From Bacteroidales bacterium (GTDB lineage: Bacteria; Bacteroidota; Bacteroidia; Bacteroidales; F082): a stretch of 64,000 bases of DNA. Position numbers and translations under genes: made by a program. The notes under the pieces are model-generated. The model had not been told where the DNA came from and did no database searches. It saw only the letters and a program-made list of their open reading frames with translations. Below, piece after piece: positions 1 to 6,607 of the stretch (its first letter is position 1; the number at the start of each line of letters is the position of its first letter). The DNA is taken from assembly GCA_028277395.1 (NCBI GenBank), contig JANQGJ010000085.1, positions 93,867 to 157,866 of the forward strand. The letters are read 5' to 3'.

Positions 1-1
1 T

Positions 2-721
2 GAGATTAATTTTAATAACATCAAATTCAATAAAAGAGCGGTTCGTCGGCTTAGAAACATTAAAACTCTGGTTATTGCCGGCAACAATATTGATGAAATC
101 CCCGATAACATTGATGAAATGACTTGTGTTGTCACTCTGAATTTCTCTAAAAACCTCATTAGCAGCGTCCCACAGGAATTTGCCAATTTAAGTAATCTGG
201 AAGCAATTATTTTTTATAAAAACAATTTCAATGAAATTCCTTCTGAAGTTACAGCATTAACCAATCTGAAAATCATCGACTTTTACTACAACAACATCGA
301 AGTTATTCCTGATGAAACTGGTAACCTTCAGGATCTTAGCATGATTTTTCTTGCATACAATAATATCACACACCTGCCTGACACGTTAAGGTCGTTACAA
401 AAACTTGAAGCATTTTATATTCACAATAATAACCTGGGGAAAATTCCCGGTTGGATTACTGAATTGGAGAATCTTAAGATAATTGATATCAGCTATAATA
501 AACTTTTTGAAATTCCTGATATGTCTGACATGCCTGAATTATATGAAATTGATATTCAAGAGAATAATATTGATCATTTTCCGTGGGAGCTGATGGAAAA
601 ACCAAATCTTAAGCTTCTTATTATCAAAGGAAATCCTTTTATTCTGGATGAGGATGAGGAAATTATGCTTGAAACTACCTTAGCTCAGAAACGGGCAACA
701 GGTGTTATAGTAGTAGATTAA
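2..721 (+). CDS. Leucine-rich repeat protein, 5' end outside window
   Basis: The reading frame is open from the first bases, with no start codon in view, so only the C-terminal ~239 residues are present. They are a run of ~23-residue leucine-rich repeats of the form L-x-x-L-x-x-I-x-x-x-x-N-x-I-x-x-I-P, for example NLEAIIFYKNNFNEIPSEV. The repeats continue upstream of the internal Met at 119, so that Met is not the real start. No enzymatic domain, membrane helix or sorting tail is visible. The protein ends in a short acidic stretch (DEDEEIMLE) and a capping segment. LRRs of this kind are protein-binding scaffolds; the partner is unknown. The family call is secure, the function is not. Confidence 0.85.
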   Translation, partial: EINFNNIKFNKRAVRRLRNIKTLVIAGNNIDEIPDNIDEMTCVVTLNFSKNLISSVPQEFANLSNLEAIIFYKNNFNEIPSEVTALTNLKIIDFYYNNIEVIPDETGNLQDLSMIFLAYNNITHLPDTLRSLQKLEAFYIHNNNLGKIPGWITELENLKIIDISYNKLFEIPDMSDMPELYEIDIQENNIDHFPWELMEKPNLKLLIIKGNPFILDEDEEIMLETTLAQKRATGVIVVD

Positions 722-797
722 TAAAGCCTGAATTGTTATTGTAAGTAAAGCGGGGATTAATATCCTGACTCTTTCATTCTTATCACTTTGATCTAAC

Positions 798-1388
798 TCA
801 TTCACCCACTATCACATCAACTTCATCCCCAAATCTTATCATTGCATTTATCAGTCGTATTTTTTCGAAATATTTGAGGTCATTGGTGGTAATTTCTGTG
901 GCTTTTATTTGTCCAGCATCCAGTAGTGCTGCCCTTCGTGTCCCTTCTAACAATGGCTTTGATGGTGTATACCACACTTTGTTCTTTAAACAGACTATAT
1001 TGGCATAACTAGTGTCAGTCAACATTCTGTTTTTCACAATAAGAATATCATCTGCTTCACCTTTTTGCATAAACAGCTGTTCTATTTTTTTCCTATTTAC
1101 ATTTTTGTATCTATATGATATTTCATCATCGTAAACCAGTTTTAAACTTCTTATATCCGGTAAATTATATGGCACAAACTCAACTTCCAGTATTTTTTGA
1201 TCATACAGTACCCTACATTTATAAAGACTATTATCTACCGGAATCTCAGCCTGATCAAGCTCTTCACCAAGATTTATCTCAACTTCTTTCCCAAAATGAT
1301 TCGTAAGGGTAGTATTGATCCTTTCCTGGTGATATTTAATATTTTCAAAATAACCATTATGATACCTTATTGATTCAAGCCACATCAC
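798..1388 (-). CDS. pabC: Class IV aminotransferase, probable aminodeoxychorismate lyase (PabC-like)
   Basis: The 196-residue protein has the PLP fold-type IV pattern. A Lys in the segment YRYKNVNR (about residue 95) is the expected Schiff-base lysine. It is followed by LTDTSYANIVCLKN and then TPSKPLLEGTRRAALL, matching the usual E/D-x-x-x-x-N-(I/L) and TP-x-x-x-x-LL-G-x-x-R motifs. PabC converts 4-amino-4-deoxychorismate to p-aminobenzoate and pyruvate for folate synthesis in the cytoplasm. The protein is shorter than E. coli PabC (about 270 aa), with a compact N-terminal part. It lies 40 bp downstream of pabB on the same strand and is probably cotranscribed. Other class IV aminotransferases (IlvE, Dat) are less likely given the neighbour. 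Confidence 0.8.
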   Translation of the reverse strand: MMWLESIRYHNGYFENIKYHQERINTTLTNHFGKEVEINLGEELDQAEIPVDNSLYKCRVLYDQKILEVEFVPYNLPDIRSLKLVYDDEISYRYKNVNRKKIEQLFMQKGEADDILIVKNRMLTDTSYANIVCLKNKVWYTPSKPLLEGTRRAALLDAGQIKATEITTNDLKYFEKIRLINAMIRFGDEVDVIVGE

Positions 1389-1428
1389 AAAAGTATTGTT
1401 GAGGTATTACTTGTTAATAATCACTTTT

Positions 1429-2415
1429 TTACTTTGGTTGATTAACAACCGGAATATATATTTTATCAATTAGTTCCTGATATTCTTCATCAGGGTTACT
1501 TTTTGCCGTTATTCCTCCTCCACTTTTATAGACCAAACCACCCTCTGATTGTTCAATATACCTTATCATTACACCACTGTCAATGTTTGTACCATCAAAT
1601 ATTCCCATAATTCCGGTATAATATCCACGATCATATTGTTCTGCCTGTTTAATTACTTCAATGGTCTTTCTTTTAGGAGCACCTGATATGGAACCGGCAG
1701 GTAACATGCTGAACAGTAAAGTTCCTATGTTATCAGGATAATTATCTGGTAAGTCACCTGATATTTTTGAGCTCATTTGTAATAATGCCCCTTTGTGTGT
1801 TAATACTTTATCAATATATCTAAACTTTTCAACTTCAACATTTTTAGCTACTATGCTAAGGTCATTTCTTATGAGGTCAACTATTGTATAATGCTCGGCT
1901 AATTCTTTTTCGCTGTTTAAAAGCTTTCGTTCAGCATCAGGTAAACTTGCATCCATTGTACCTTTCATCGGAAAGGAGCTAATTTTGTTTTTTGCTGTTT
2001 GTACAAATATTTCCGGTGAAAACACAACAAATTCATCCTTTACCCAAAGCTTGTACTTTGCATTTGTATTATGAAATATTTCTTTCAGTCCGTAATTTGT
2101 TTCAATTTTACTTGGCATGGTAAGGTTCAACAAAAATGAATCACCATGACTTATATGCTTTTGCACATGATTGAATGCCACGAAATACCGCTCTTTTGAT
2201 ACCGGAAAGGCCCTGAGATCAACTTTTGGAATTCCGGATAAATCTTTATTGCTACAATTCGTTTTTCCATTAACTGAATATAATATCTTACCGGGATCTA
2301 TTGTATTTAGGGGTAAAACAACAGGTTTTTTTACATCAAAATCAATAATAAACAGGAAAGGGGTTCTGTTTTTCCCCATTTCATTCATTGAATTGATTAC
2401 TGAATTAGTCCCCAT
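1429..2415 (-). CDS. pabB: Aminodeoxychorismate synthase component I (PabB)
   Basis: A chorismate-binding enzyme that forms 4-amino-4-deoxychorismate from chorismate using ammonia from PabA. The segment PMKGT, about residue 150, carries the lysine typical of PabB; anthranilate synthase has Ala or Ser there. The C-terminal half has the signature LLPAGSISGAPKRKTIEVI and GYYTGIMG. At ~328 residues it is short for the superfamily because the N-terminal subdomain is reduced, as in many Bacteroidota PabB. A TTG at 2430 can be read in frame, but a -7 box at 2428-2435 puts the transcript start near 2421. I therefore prefer the ATG at 2415, or Met codons at 2388 or 2379. pabC follows 40 bp later, while pabA is divergent at 2841. 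Confidence 0.88.
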   Translation of the reverse strand: MGTNSVINSMNEMGKNRTPFLFIIDFDVKKPVVLPLNTIDPGKILYSVNGKTNCSNKDLSGIPKVDLRAFPVSKERYFVAFNHVQKHISHGDSFLLNLTMPSKIETNYGLKEIFHNTNAKYKLWVKDEFVVFSPEIFVQTAKNKISSFPMKGTMDASLPDAERKLLNSEKELAEHYTIVDLIRNDLSIVAKNVEVEKFRYIDKVLTHKGALLQMSSKISGDLPDNYPDNIGTLLFSMLPAGSISGAPKRKTIEVIKQAEQYDRGYYTGIMGIFDGTNIDSGVMIRYIEQSEGGLVYKSGGGITAKSNPDEEYQELIDKIYIPVVNQPK

Positions 2416-2427
2416 TTCTTTTTTTTT

Positions 2428-2435
2428 CAAAATTA
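2428..2435 (-). promoter_or_regulatory. -7 box for pabB-pabC
   Basis: CAAAATTA on the plus strand is TAATTTTG on the minus strand, a match to the Bacteroidota TAnnTTTG element. Transcription would begin around 2421. That argues against the in-frame TTG at 2430 and for a start at 2415 or further inside. Confidence 0.55.
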
Positions 2436-2606
2436 CTATAATATGTGAGTTTGAAATAGTAGCTGCAATCCATTTTAATGGAAAACAAAAAAACTCATGT
2501 ATATGTTTTAAATAACATTCTGTTTACCATCTCATTGAACAATCATACTCACTATAATCAGTAACTTTTTTGAAATTGAAAGCAATTTCCCAATAAAACG
2601 ATCGAT

Positions 2607-2630
2607 CCTGCCTACATAAATTCCGGCAGG
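2607..2630. other. Inverted repeat in pabB/pabA intergenic region
   Basis: CCTGCC and GGCAGG form a perfect 6-bp stem around a 12-nt loop. A second perfect 7-bp inverted repeat, CCTCGAT/ATCGAGG, lies at 2709-2733. The two sit in the 425-bp gap between the divergent pabB and pabA genes. No gene is evident in this gap; it holds these repeats, a tandem repeat and the two promoters. Confidence 0.4.
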
Positions 2631-2749
2631 CAAACCATCGAGCAATAGAATAATCACACAATCAGGCAGAAATCAAATCCGCATTGCAAATGCTAATGTA
2701 AAAAACATCCTCGATACACTCCGTTAATCGAGGACGAGTTTGGATAGAG

Positions 2750-2797
2750 CAATCAAACAATAGGACAATCGAACATTGAAACAATCGAACAATGAAA
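2750..2797. repeat. Three tandem 16-bp repeats upstream of pabA
   Basis: Three head-to-tail 16-mers begin CAATC: CAATCAAACAATAGGA (2750), CAATCGAACATTGAAA (2766) and CAATCGAACAATGAAA (2782). The last two differ at one base. More diverged CAAT-rich sequence extends upstream from about 2642. The array ends 20 bp before the pabA -7 box. Confidence 0.75.
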
Positions 2798-2816
2798 CTA
2801 CATAACCCCATTTTGC

Positions 2817-2824
2817 TACTTTTG
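2817..2824 (+). promoter_or_regulatory. -7 box for pabA
   Basis: TACTTTTG matches TAnnTTTG. The expected start of transcription near 2831 leaves only about 10 nt of leader before the GTG start at 2841. Confidence 0.6.
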
Positions 2825-2840
2825 CATAAAACTTATATTA

Positions 2841-3407
2841 GTGAAACTGCTGATTGTCGATAATTACGATTCATTTACCTACAACCTTGTTCAGCTGGCT
2901 GAAAGGGCAGGTGCAGATGATTTTATTATCGTAAAAAATGACAATCTGAAAAGTTTACCTACCAATGATTTCGATAAGATTTTAATTTCTCCCGGACCGG
3001 GGATAGCAAGTGAGGCCGGGCAACTGATGTGGTTCTTAAAACAGCAGTATAAAACAAAATCCATATTGGGAATTTGCCTGGGACATGAAGCAATTGCTGA
3101 ACTTTTTGGTGCAAAACTGTCCAAGCTTTATGAACCCATGCATGGTATTAAAAACATGGCTAAAATTGTCATTCACGACAGGATTTTTAATGGTTTGCCT
3201 GAAAGTTTTTCCATTGGTCATTACCACTCATGGAATATCAAAGAATCAACTTTACCCGCCGAACTGGAGGTTATTCTGAGGGATGAAAACAATCTGAATA
3301 TGGCTATCAGGCATGTGAAATATGACCTTACTGGTTTACAGTTTCACCCGGAATCTATTATGACAGATTTTGGATTGAAGATGGTTGGGAACTGGTTGCT
3401 AGATTAA
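2841..3407 (+). CDS. pabA: Aminodeoxychorismate/anthranilate synthase component II (glutamine amidotransferase)
   Basis: A 188-residue class I glutamine amidotransferase that releases ammonia from glutamine for the chorismate enzyme. The oxyanion segment SPGPG is at residues 50-54. The nucleophile Cys79 lies in GICLGHEAI, and the His169/Glu171 pair in QFHPES completes the triad. The length is normal for the family. Translation starts with GTG, placed there by the N-terminal motif KLLIVDNYDSFTYNL and by the promoter just upstream. The sequence alone cannot separate PabA from TrpG. The divergent pabB-pabC pair makes the folate role most likely, and the protein could serve both pathways if no trpG exists elsewhere. 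Confidence 0.9.
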   Translation: MKLLIVDNYDSFTYNLVQLAERAGADDFIIVKNDNLKSLPTNDFDKILISPGPGIASEAGQLMWFLKQQYKTKSILGICLGHEAIAELFGAKLSKLYEPMHGIKNMAKIVIHDRIFNGLPESFSIGHYHSWNIKESTLPAELEVILRDENNLNMAIRHVKYDLTGLQFHPESIMTDFGLKMVGNWLLD

Positions 3408-3743
3408 TTATAATAACTGCTGGAAATCGTACTCTTATCTCATACCTATTTTGCCCTCCTTTTATTCAGGTAAATAATTCTAAGATCAAAATCATTGATT
3501 GAAGATTTTTCTGGACATTTTTACAGTATGTCATTGTAAAACAAAAACAGTAATTAGTAACAATGTACATGATCTATAGTTTCTCTAAATTATTTTATGA
3601 TATGAAAACTGACCAGAAAGCAGAACGAATATATACATTAAGATAACATGTAATCGGGTTTAAACTTATGGTATATTAAAGATATTTATTAGCAGGTTGA
3701 AATTGATTTTTGTATTTTTACATTATTAAACATTTCATTAGTA
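3408..3743. other. Intergenic gap without a gene
   Basis: This is AT-rich sequence between pabA and the HEPN gene. I see no ORF with coding character, no tRNA-like fold and no clear terminator. Near its right end TATTTTTA (3713-3720) resembles the -7 box except for its last base and may drive the HEPN gene. Confidence 0.5.
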
Positions 3744-4175
3744 ATGATAAATAAAGATATTCGGTGGCAACAAAGGTTTAACAACTTTAAAAAAGCCTTT
3801 GAACAGTTGGAAAGATTTACCGGAACTGAAAAACTAAACGAAATGGAATCCCAGGGTCTAATTAAAGCTTTTGAATATACCTATGAATTGAGTTGGAAAA
3901 CGCTTCAGGATTTACTTAAATACAAAGGTTACAATAATATACTGGGGCCAAGACCTGTGATAGAGAAGTCGTTTCAGGATGGTTATATTACGAATGGGAA
4001 TGCCTGGATGAGTATGCAGCAAAGCAGGAGTTTAACAAGCCATACTTATGATGCAGAAACAGCAGAAGAGGTTATTGAAGAAATTAAATCGGTTTTTTTC
4101 GATCTTTTCAAGGAATTACGAAACGTTCTTGAAGAGGAAATAACCGGAAAACAGCATGCTCTTTTCAATGAATGA
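3744..4175 (+). CDS. HEPN-domain HepT-like protein (HI0074 / nucleotidyltransferase substrate-binding family)
   Basis: The 143-residue all-helical protein matches the family of HI0074, the partner of minimal nucleotidyltransferases (MNT). The segment SRSLTSHTYDAETAEEV contains R-x4-H-x-Y, the catalytic motif of HEPN ribonuclease toxins of the HepT type. Preceding motifs AFEYTYELSWKTLQDLL and GYITNGNAWMSMQQSR fit the family. Normally an MNT antitoxin gene overlaps the 3' end. Here the stop overlaps an ATGA start, but the frame that follows is only 31 codons (see next entry). A HEPN gene without its full partner is odd. It may be inactive, neutralised by a distant MNT, or used for another role. 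Family call strong, activity unknown. Confidence 0.85.
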   Translation: MINKDIRWQQRFNNFKKAFEQLERFTGTEKLNEMESQGLIKAFEYTYELSWKTLQDLLKYKGYNNILGPRPVIEKSFQDGYITNGNAWMSMQQSRSLTSHTYDAETAEEVIEEIKSVFFDLFKELRNVLEEEITGKQHALFNE

Positions 4176-4267
4176 ACATATACAATAAAATTAGAGAAAA
4201 GGCATTAATTAACCATATTAACAGGGCTGGTATCGCTCTTTATGAAAAAGAGATCACTAATATTTAA
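4172..4267 (+). pseudogene. Remnant of MNT nucleotidyltransferase (antitoxin) gene
   Basis: An ATG at 4172 overlaps the HEPN stop by 4 nt, the usual coupling of these pairs, and opens 31 codons ending at TAA 4265-4267. The tail ALINHINRAGIALYEKE resembles the C-terminal end of MNT-domain proteins, of the type L-x-x-H-I-x-R-x-G-x-x-x-Y-E. The GSRARG..D.D nucleotidyltransferase core is missing completely. The simplest reading is an in-frame internal deletion that kept the coupled start and the C-terminal helix. The similarity is judged by eye from memory of the family. Confidence 0.6.
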
Positions 4268-4273
4268 CTGAAA

Positions 4274-4813
4274 TTACTTAATTCGTGATAACTGCAGAGA
4301 TACCACAACAAAATATACCCCGTAGAATATAAATATCAGTGTCATCATCCAGGTAAACATGGCTGTCTCAACAGCAGGATTATAACTAATCCAGAAGCCA
4401 CTAAGCGTAATTATAATACCCAACAGCATATCAAACCATCCTCCCGGAATATTTACTGATCGTTCTTTTAACCCGACAAAAAAAGTTGATAATCCTACAA
4501 ATATTATCCAAAAACCAAATATAATTGGCAATATTTGTGCTGTTAGTGCCGGATGTGATAAAAAAACTACTCCAATTATTACATTTAATATACCGTTAAA
4601 GAATCTCCAAAGCCAATTGCTCAGTATTCCCTTTGCAGACAATGAAAATCCGATCTGAAATATTCCTGCTATCAATAATGCCCAGCCTATGAAAAATGCC
4701 AGTTCAACTATTGATTCAACAGGATGTACCATTATTTTACCGGCCAATATGAGGAAAATAATTCCGGTGAGCAATAACAACCACCAGTTTGTTCTTGTTC
4801 TTTTCTTCATCAT
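4274..4813 (-). CDS. HdeD/DUF308 family membrane protein
   Basis: The 179-residue protein consists of about six hydrophobic helices separated by short loops, for example WWLLLLTGIIFLILAGKIMV and IVELAFFIGWALLIAGIFQI. It starts with a basic MMKKRTRTN segment. The pairwise helices with G-x-x-x-(I/L) and the PALTAQILPIIFGFWIIFVG and GGWFDMLLGIIITLSGFWI segments are typical of the HdeD/DUF308 inner-membrane family. HdeD is linked to acid resistance in E. coli, but most members have no known function. The gene is downstream of ridA on the same strand with a 73-bp gap, so it may share its promoter. Confidence 0.75.
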   Translation of the reverse strand: MMKKRTRTNWWLLLLTGIIFLILAGKIMVHPVESIVELAFFIGWALLIAGIFQIGFSLSAKGILSNWLWRFFNGILNVIIGVVFLSHPALTAQILPIIFGFWIIFVGLSTFFVGLKERSVNIPGGWFDMLLGIIITLSGFWISYNPAVETAMFTWMMTLIFIFYGVYFVVVSLQLSRIK

Positions 4814-4886
4814 TATTGGTTTTGTTGTTTATTAACCGGCATGTTGACTATTATTTTGTCAACATGCCAATTTATACTTTGTAATT

Positions 4887-5270
4887 TTACATAATTGCAA
4901 TGGCCTCTATTTCAACCATTACATCCAATGGTAATTCTTTAACTGCAAATGCAGCTCTTGCTGGTGGATCAACAGGGAAATAATTAGCATATACTGCATT
5001 CATATCTGCAAAAAATGACATGTCTTTTAAATAAATTGTACACTTTACAATTTTTGCCAGATCATTCCCGAATCCGGCAGCTTCAATTATTGCTTTAATA
5101 TTTCGCATTACCTGTTCAGTTTGTTCTGCAACTCCTCCTTCTACAATTGCTCCGGTTTCAGGGTCAACAGGGATCTGTCCTGAAATAAACAAGGTTCCAT
5201 TATGTTCAACCGCCTGGCTATACGGACCTATTGGTGCCGGTGCATTTTCTGTGTAAATAATCTTTTTCAT
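4887..5270 (-). CDS. ridA: RidA family 2-iminobutanoate/2-iminopropanoate deaminase
   Basis: A 127-residue trimeric YjgF/UK114-type protein that hydrolyses reactive enamine/imine intermediates from PLP enzymes. The key residues of active RidA proteins are present: Arg105 in PPARAAFAV, Glu120 in MVEIEAIA, and Gly31 with Cys77 in the LFISGQIP and IVKCTIYL strands. Start and length are standard for the family. A -7 box lies 50 bp upstream at 5321-5328. The gene is divergent from the acyl-CoA dehydrogenase at 5388. Confidence 0.93.
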   Translation of the reverse strand: MKKIIYTENAPAPIGPYSQAVEHNGTLFISGQIPVDPETGAIVEGGVAEQTEQVMRNIKAIIEAAGFGNDLAKIVKCTIYLKDMSFFADMNAVYANYFPVDPPARAAFAVKELPLDVMVEIEAIAIM

Positions 5271-5320
5271 GTAATTACTTTATTTTGACGTATTATGTAA
5301 TAACTCTTCAATATTTTGTT

Positions 5321-5328
5321 CAAAGTTA
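5321..5328 (-). promoter_or_regulatory. -7 box for ridA
   Basis: CAAAGTTA is TAACTTTG on the minus strand, matching TAnnTTTG. The expected leader is about 43 nt. In the other direction the acyl-CoA dehydrogenase has only a variant box, TATCTTTA, at 5354-5361. Confidence 0.55.
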
Positions 5329-5387
5329 GTAAAAACAAATTATCCAATGTTTCTATCTTTACACTGAATTATTAAACATATTTAGCG

Positions 5388-6554
5388 ATGTACATTCCTC
5401 CTGATTATTACATGGTTGATGAACTGTTGACCGATGAACATAAAATAATACGTGAAGCTGTAAGAGAATGGGTAAACCGTTCAGTTATTCCCATTATTGA
5501 CGATGCAGCCCAAGATCATGTTTTCCCTAAACACCTTATTAAGGAAATGGGTGAAATTGGTGCTTTTGGCCCATATATTCCTGAAAAATATGGTGGTGCC
5601 GGCATGGACCAGGTTGCTTATGGTGTTATAATGACAGAGCTGGAAAGAGGAGATTCTGCAATACGTTCTGCTGCTTCTGTACAAAGTTCACTGGTTATGT
5701 ATCCGATTTATGAGTTTGGAAGTGAAGAACAGCGAATGAAATATTTGCCCGGCCTGGCCAGTGGTGACCTTATTGGCTGTTTTGGACTTACTGAACCAAA
5801 TCATGGATCAGATCCGGGTGGAATGTTATCGAAATTTGAGGATAAGGGCGACCATTACCTCCTCAACGGTTCTAAAATGTGGATCACCAATTCACCGGTT
5901 GCTGATGTATCAGTTGTTTGGGCAAAAGATGAAGAAGGTGTTGTCAGAGGTCTGATCCTTGAAAAAGATATGCCAGGACTAACGGCTCCGGAAACTTTGA
6001 AAAAATGGTCGTTGCGGGCTTCGCTTACAGGTGAACTTGTTTTTGATAATGTGAAAGTTCCCAAAGAAAACCTGTTACCAAACGTTTCAGGGTTGAAAGG
6101 CCCGTTAAAATGTTTAAACAGTGCCCGGTATGGTATTGCCTGGGGAGCTATTGGTGCAGCAATGGATTGCTATAACACAGCATTGCAATATTCTCTTGAG
6201 AGAAAACAATTTGGAAAACCAATAGCTTCATTTCAGTTACAGCAGAAAAAACTGGCTGAAATGTTAACCGAAATTACCAAGGCGCAACTTTTGGCATGGC
6301 GTGTTGGAAATCTGAGAAATGAAAACAGAGCTACACCTTCACATATATCAATGGCTAAGAGAAACAATGTTGCTATGGCATTAGAAATTGCCCGTGAAAG
6401 CCGTCAGATGCTTGGTGCAATGGGAATTACAGGAGATTTTCCGATTATGAGGCATATGATGAACCTGGAATCAGTTATAACATATGAAGGCACCCATGAT
6501 ATTCACTTACTAATATCGGGATTTGATATAACAGGGATTTCAGCGTTTGAGTAG
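5388..6554 (+). CDS. gcdH: Glutaryl-CoA dehydrogenase-like acyl-CoA dehydrogenase
   Basis: A 388-residue FAD flavoenzyme of normal length. In order: an N-terminal helical domain; the FAD/substrate segment GCFGLTEPNHGSDPGGM; LNGSKMWITNSPVADVSVVWAK; the SLRASLTGEL strand; CLNSARYGIAWGAIGAAM; and the catalytic glutamate in TYEGTHDIH near the C-terminus. The combination matches glutaryl-CoA dehydrogenase, which oxidatively decarboxylates glutaryl-CoA to crotonyl-CoA in lysine and tryptophan breakdown, more closely than butyryl-CoA types. No electron-transfer flavoprotein gene is adjacent. It is monocistronic, converging on the gene ending at 6608, with a hairpin between them. Confidence 0.85.
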   Translation: MYIPPDYYMVDELLTDEHKIIREAVREWVNRSVIPIIDDAAQDHVFPKHLIKEMGEIGAFGPYIPEKYGGAGMDQVAYGVIMTELERGDSAIRSAASVQSSLVMYPIYEFGSEEQRMKYLPGLASGDLIGCFGLTEPNHGSDPGGMLSKFEDKGDHYLLNGSKMWITNSPVADVSVVWAKDEEGVVRGLILEKDMPGLTAPETLKKWSLRASLTGELVFDNVKVPKENLLPNVSGLKGPLKCLNSARYGIAWGAIGAAMDCYNTALQYSLERKQFGKPIASFQLQQKKLAEMLTEITKAQLLAWRVGNLRNENRATPSHISMAKRNNVAMALEIARESRQMLGAMGITGDFPIMRHMMNLESVITYEGTHDIHLLISGFDITGISAFE

Positions 6555-6560
6555 AGAAGA

Positions 6561-6599
6561 CGGAAGCTGGAAGTCAGGAGTCTCGACTTCGGACTTCCG
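6561..6599. terminator. Nested hairpin between convergent genes
   Basis: CGGAAG (6561-6566) pairs with CTTCCG (6594-6599). Inside, GAAGTC (6570-6575) pairs with GACTTC (6585-6590), with symmetric 3-nt internal loops. It lies between the convergent gcdH and beta-propeller genes and could end transcription from both sides. There is no strong T run on either side, so factor-independent termination is uncertain. Confidence 0.5.
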
Positions 6600-6607
6600 A
6601 TTCCCTT

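Noticed and set aside
2171..2515. Plus-strand ORF opposite the 5' part of pabB.
   Set aside because: It lies on the opposite strand of a conserved enzyme gene and shows no recognisable domain. Similar antisense ORFs opposite the long repeat genes between 6.7 and 16 kb and opposite 42-45 kb were rejected for the same reason.
2750..2797. CRISPR-like array.
   Set aside because: The 16-bp units are contiguous with no spacers and no cas gene is near; it is a tandem repeat.
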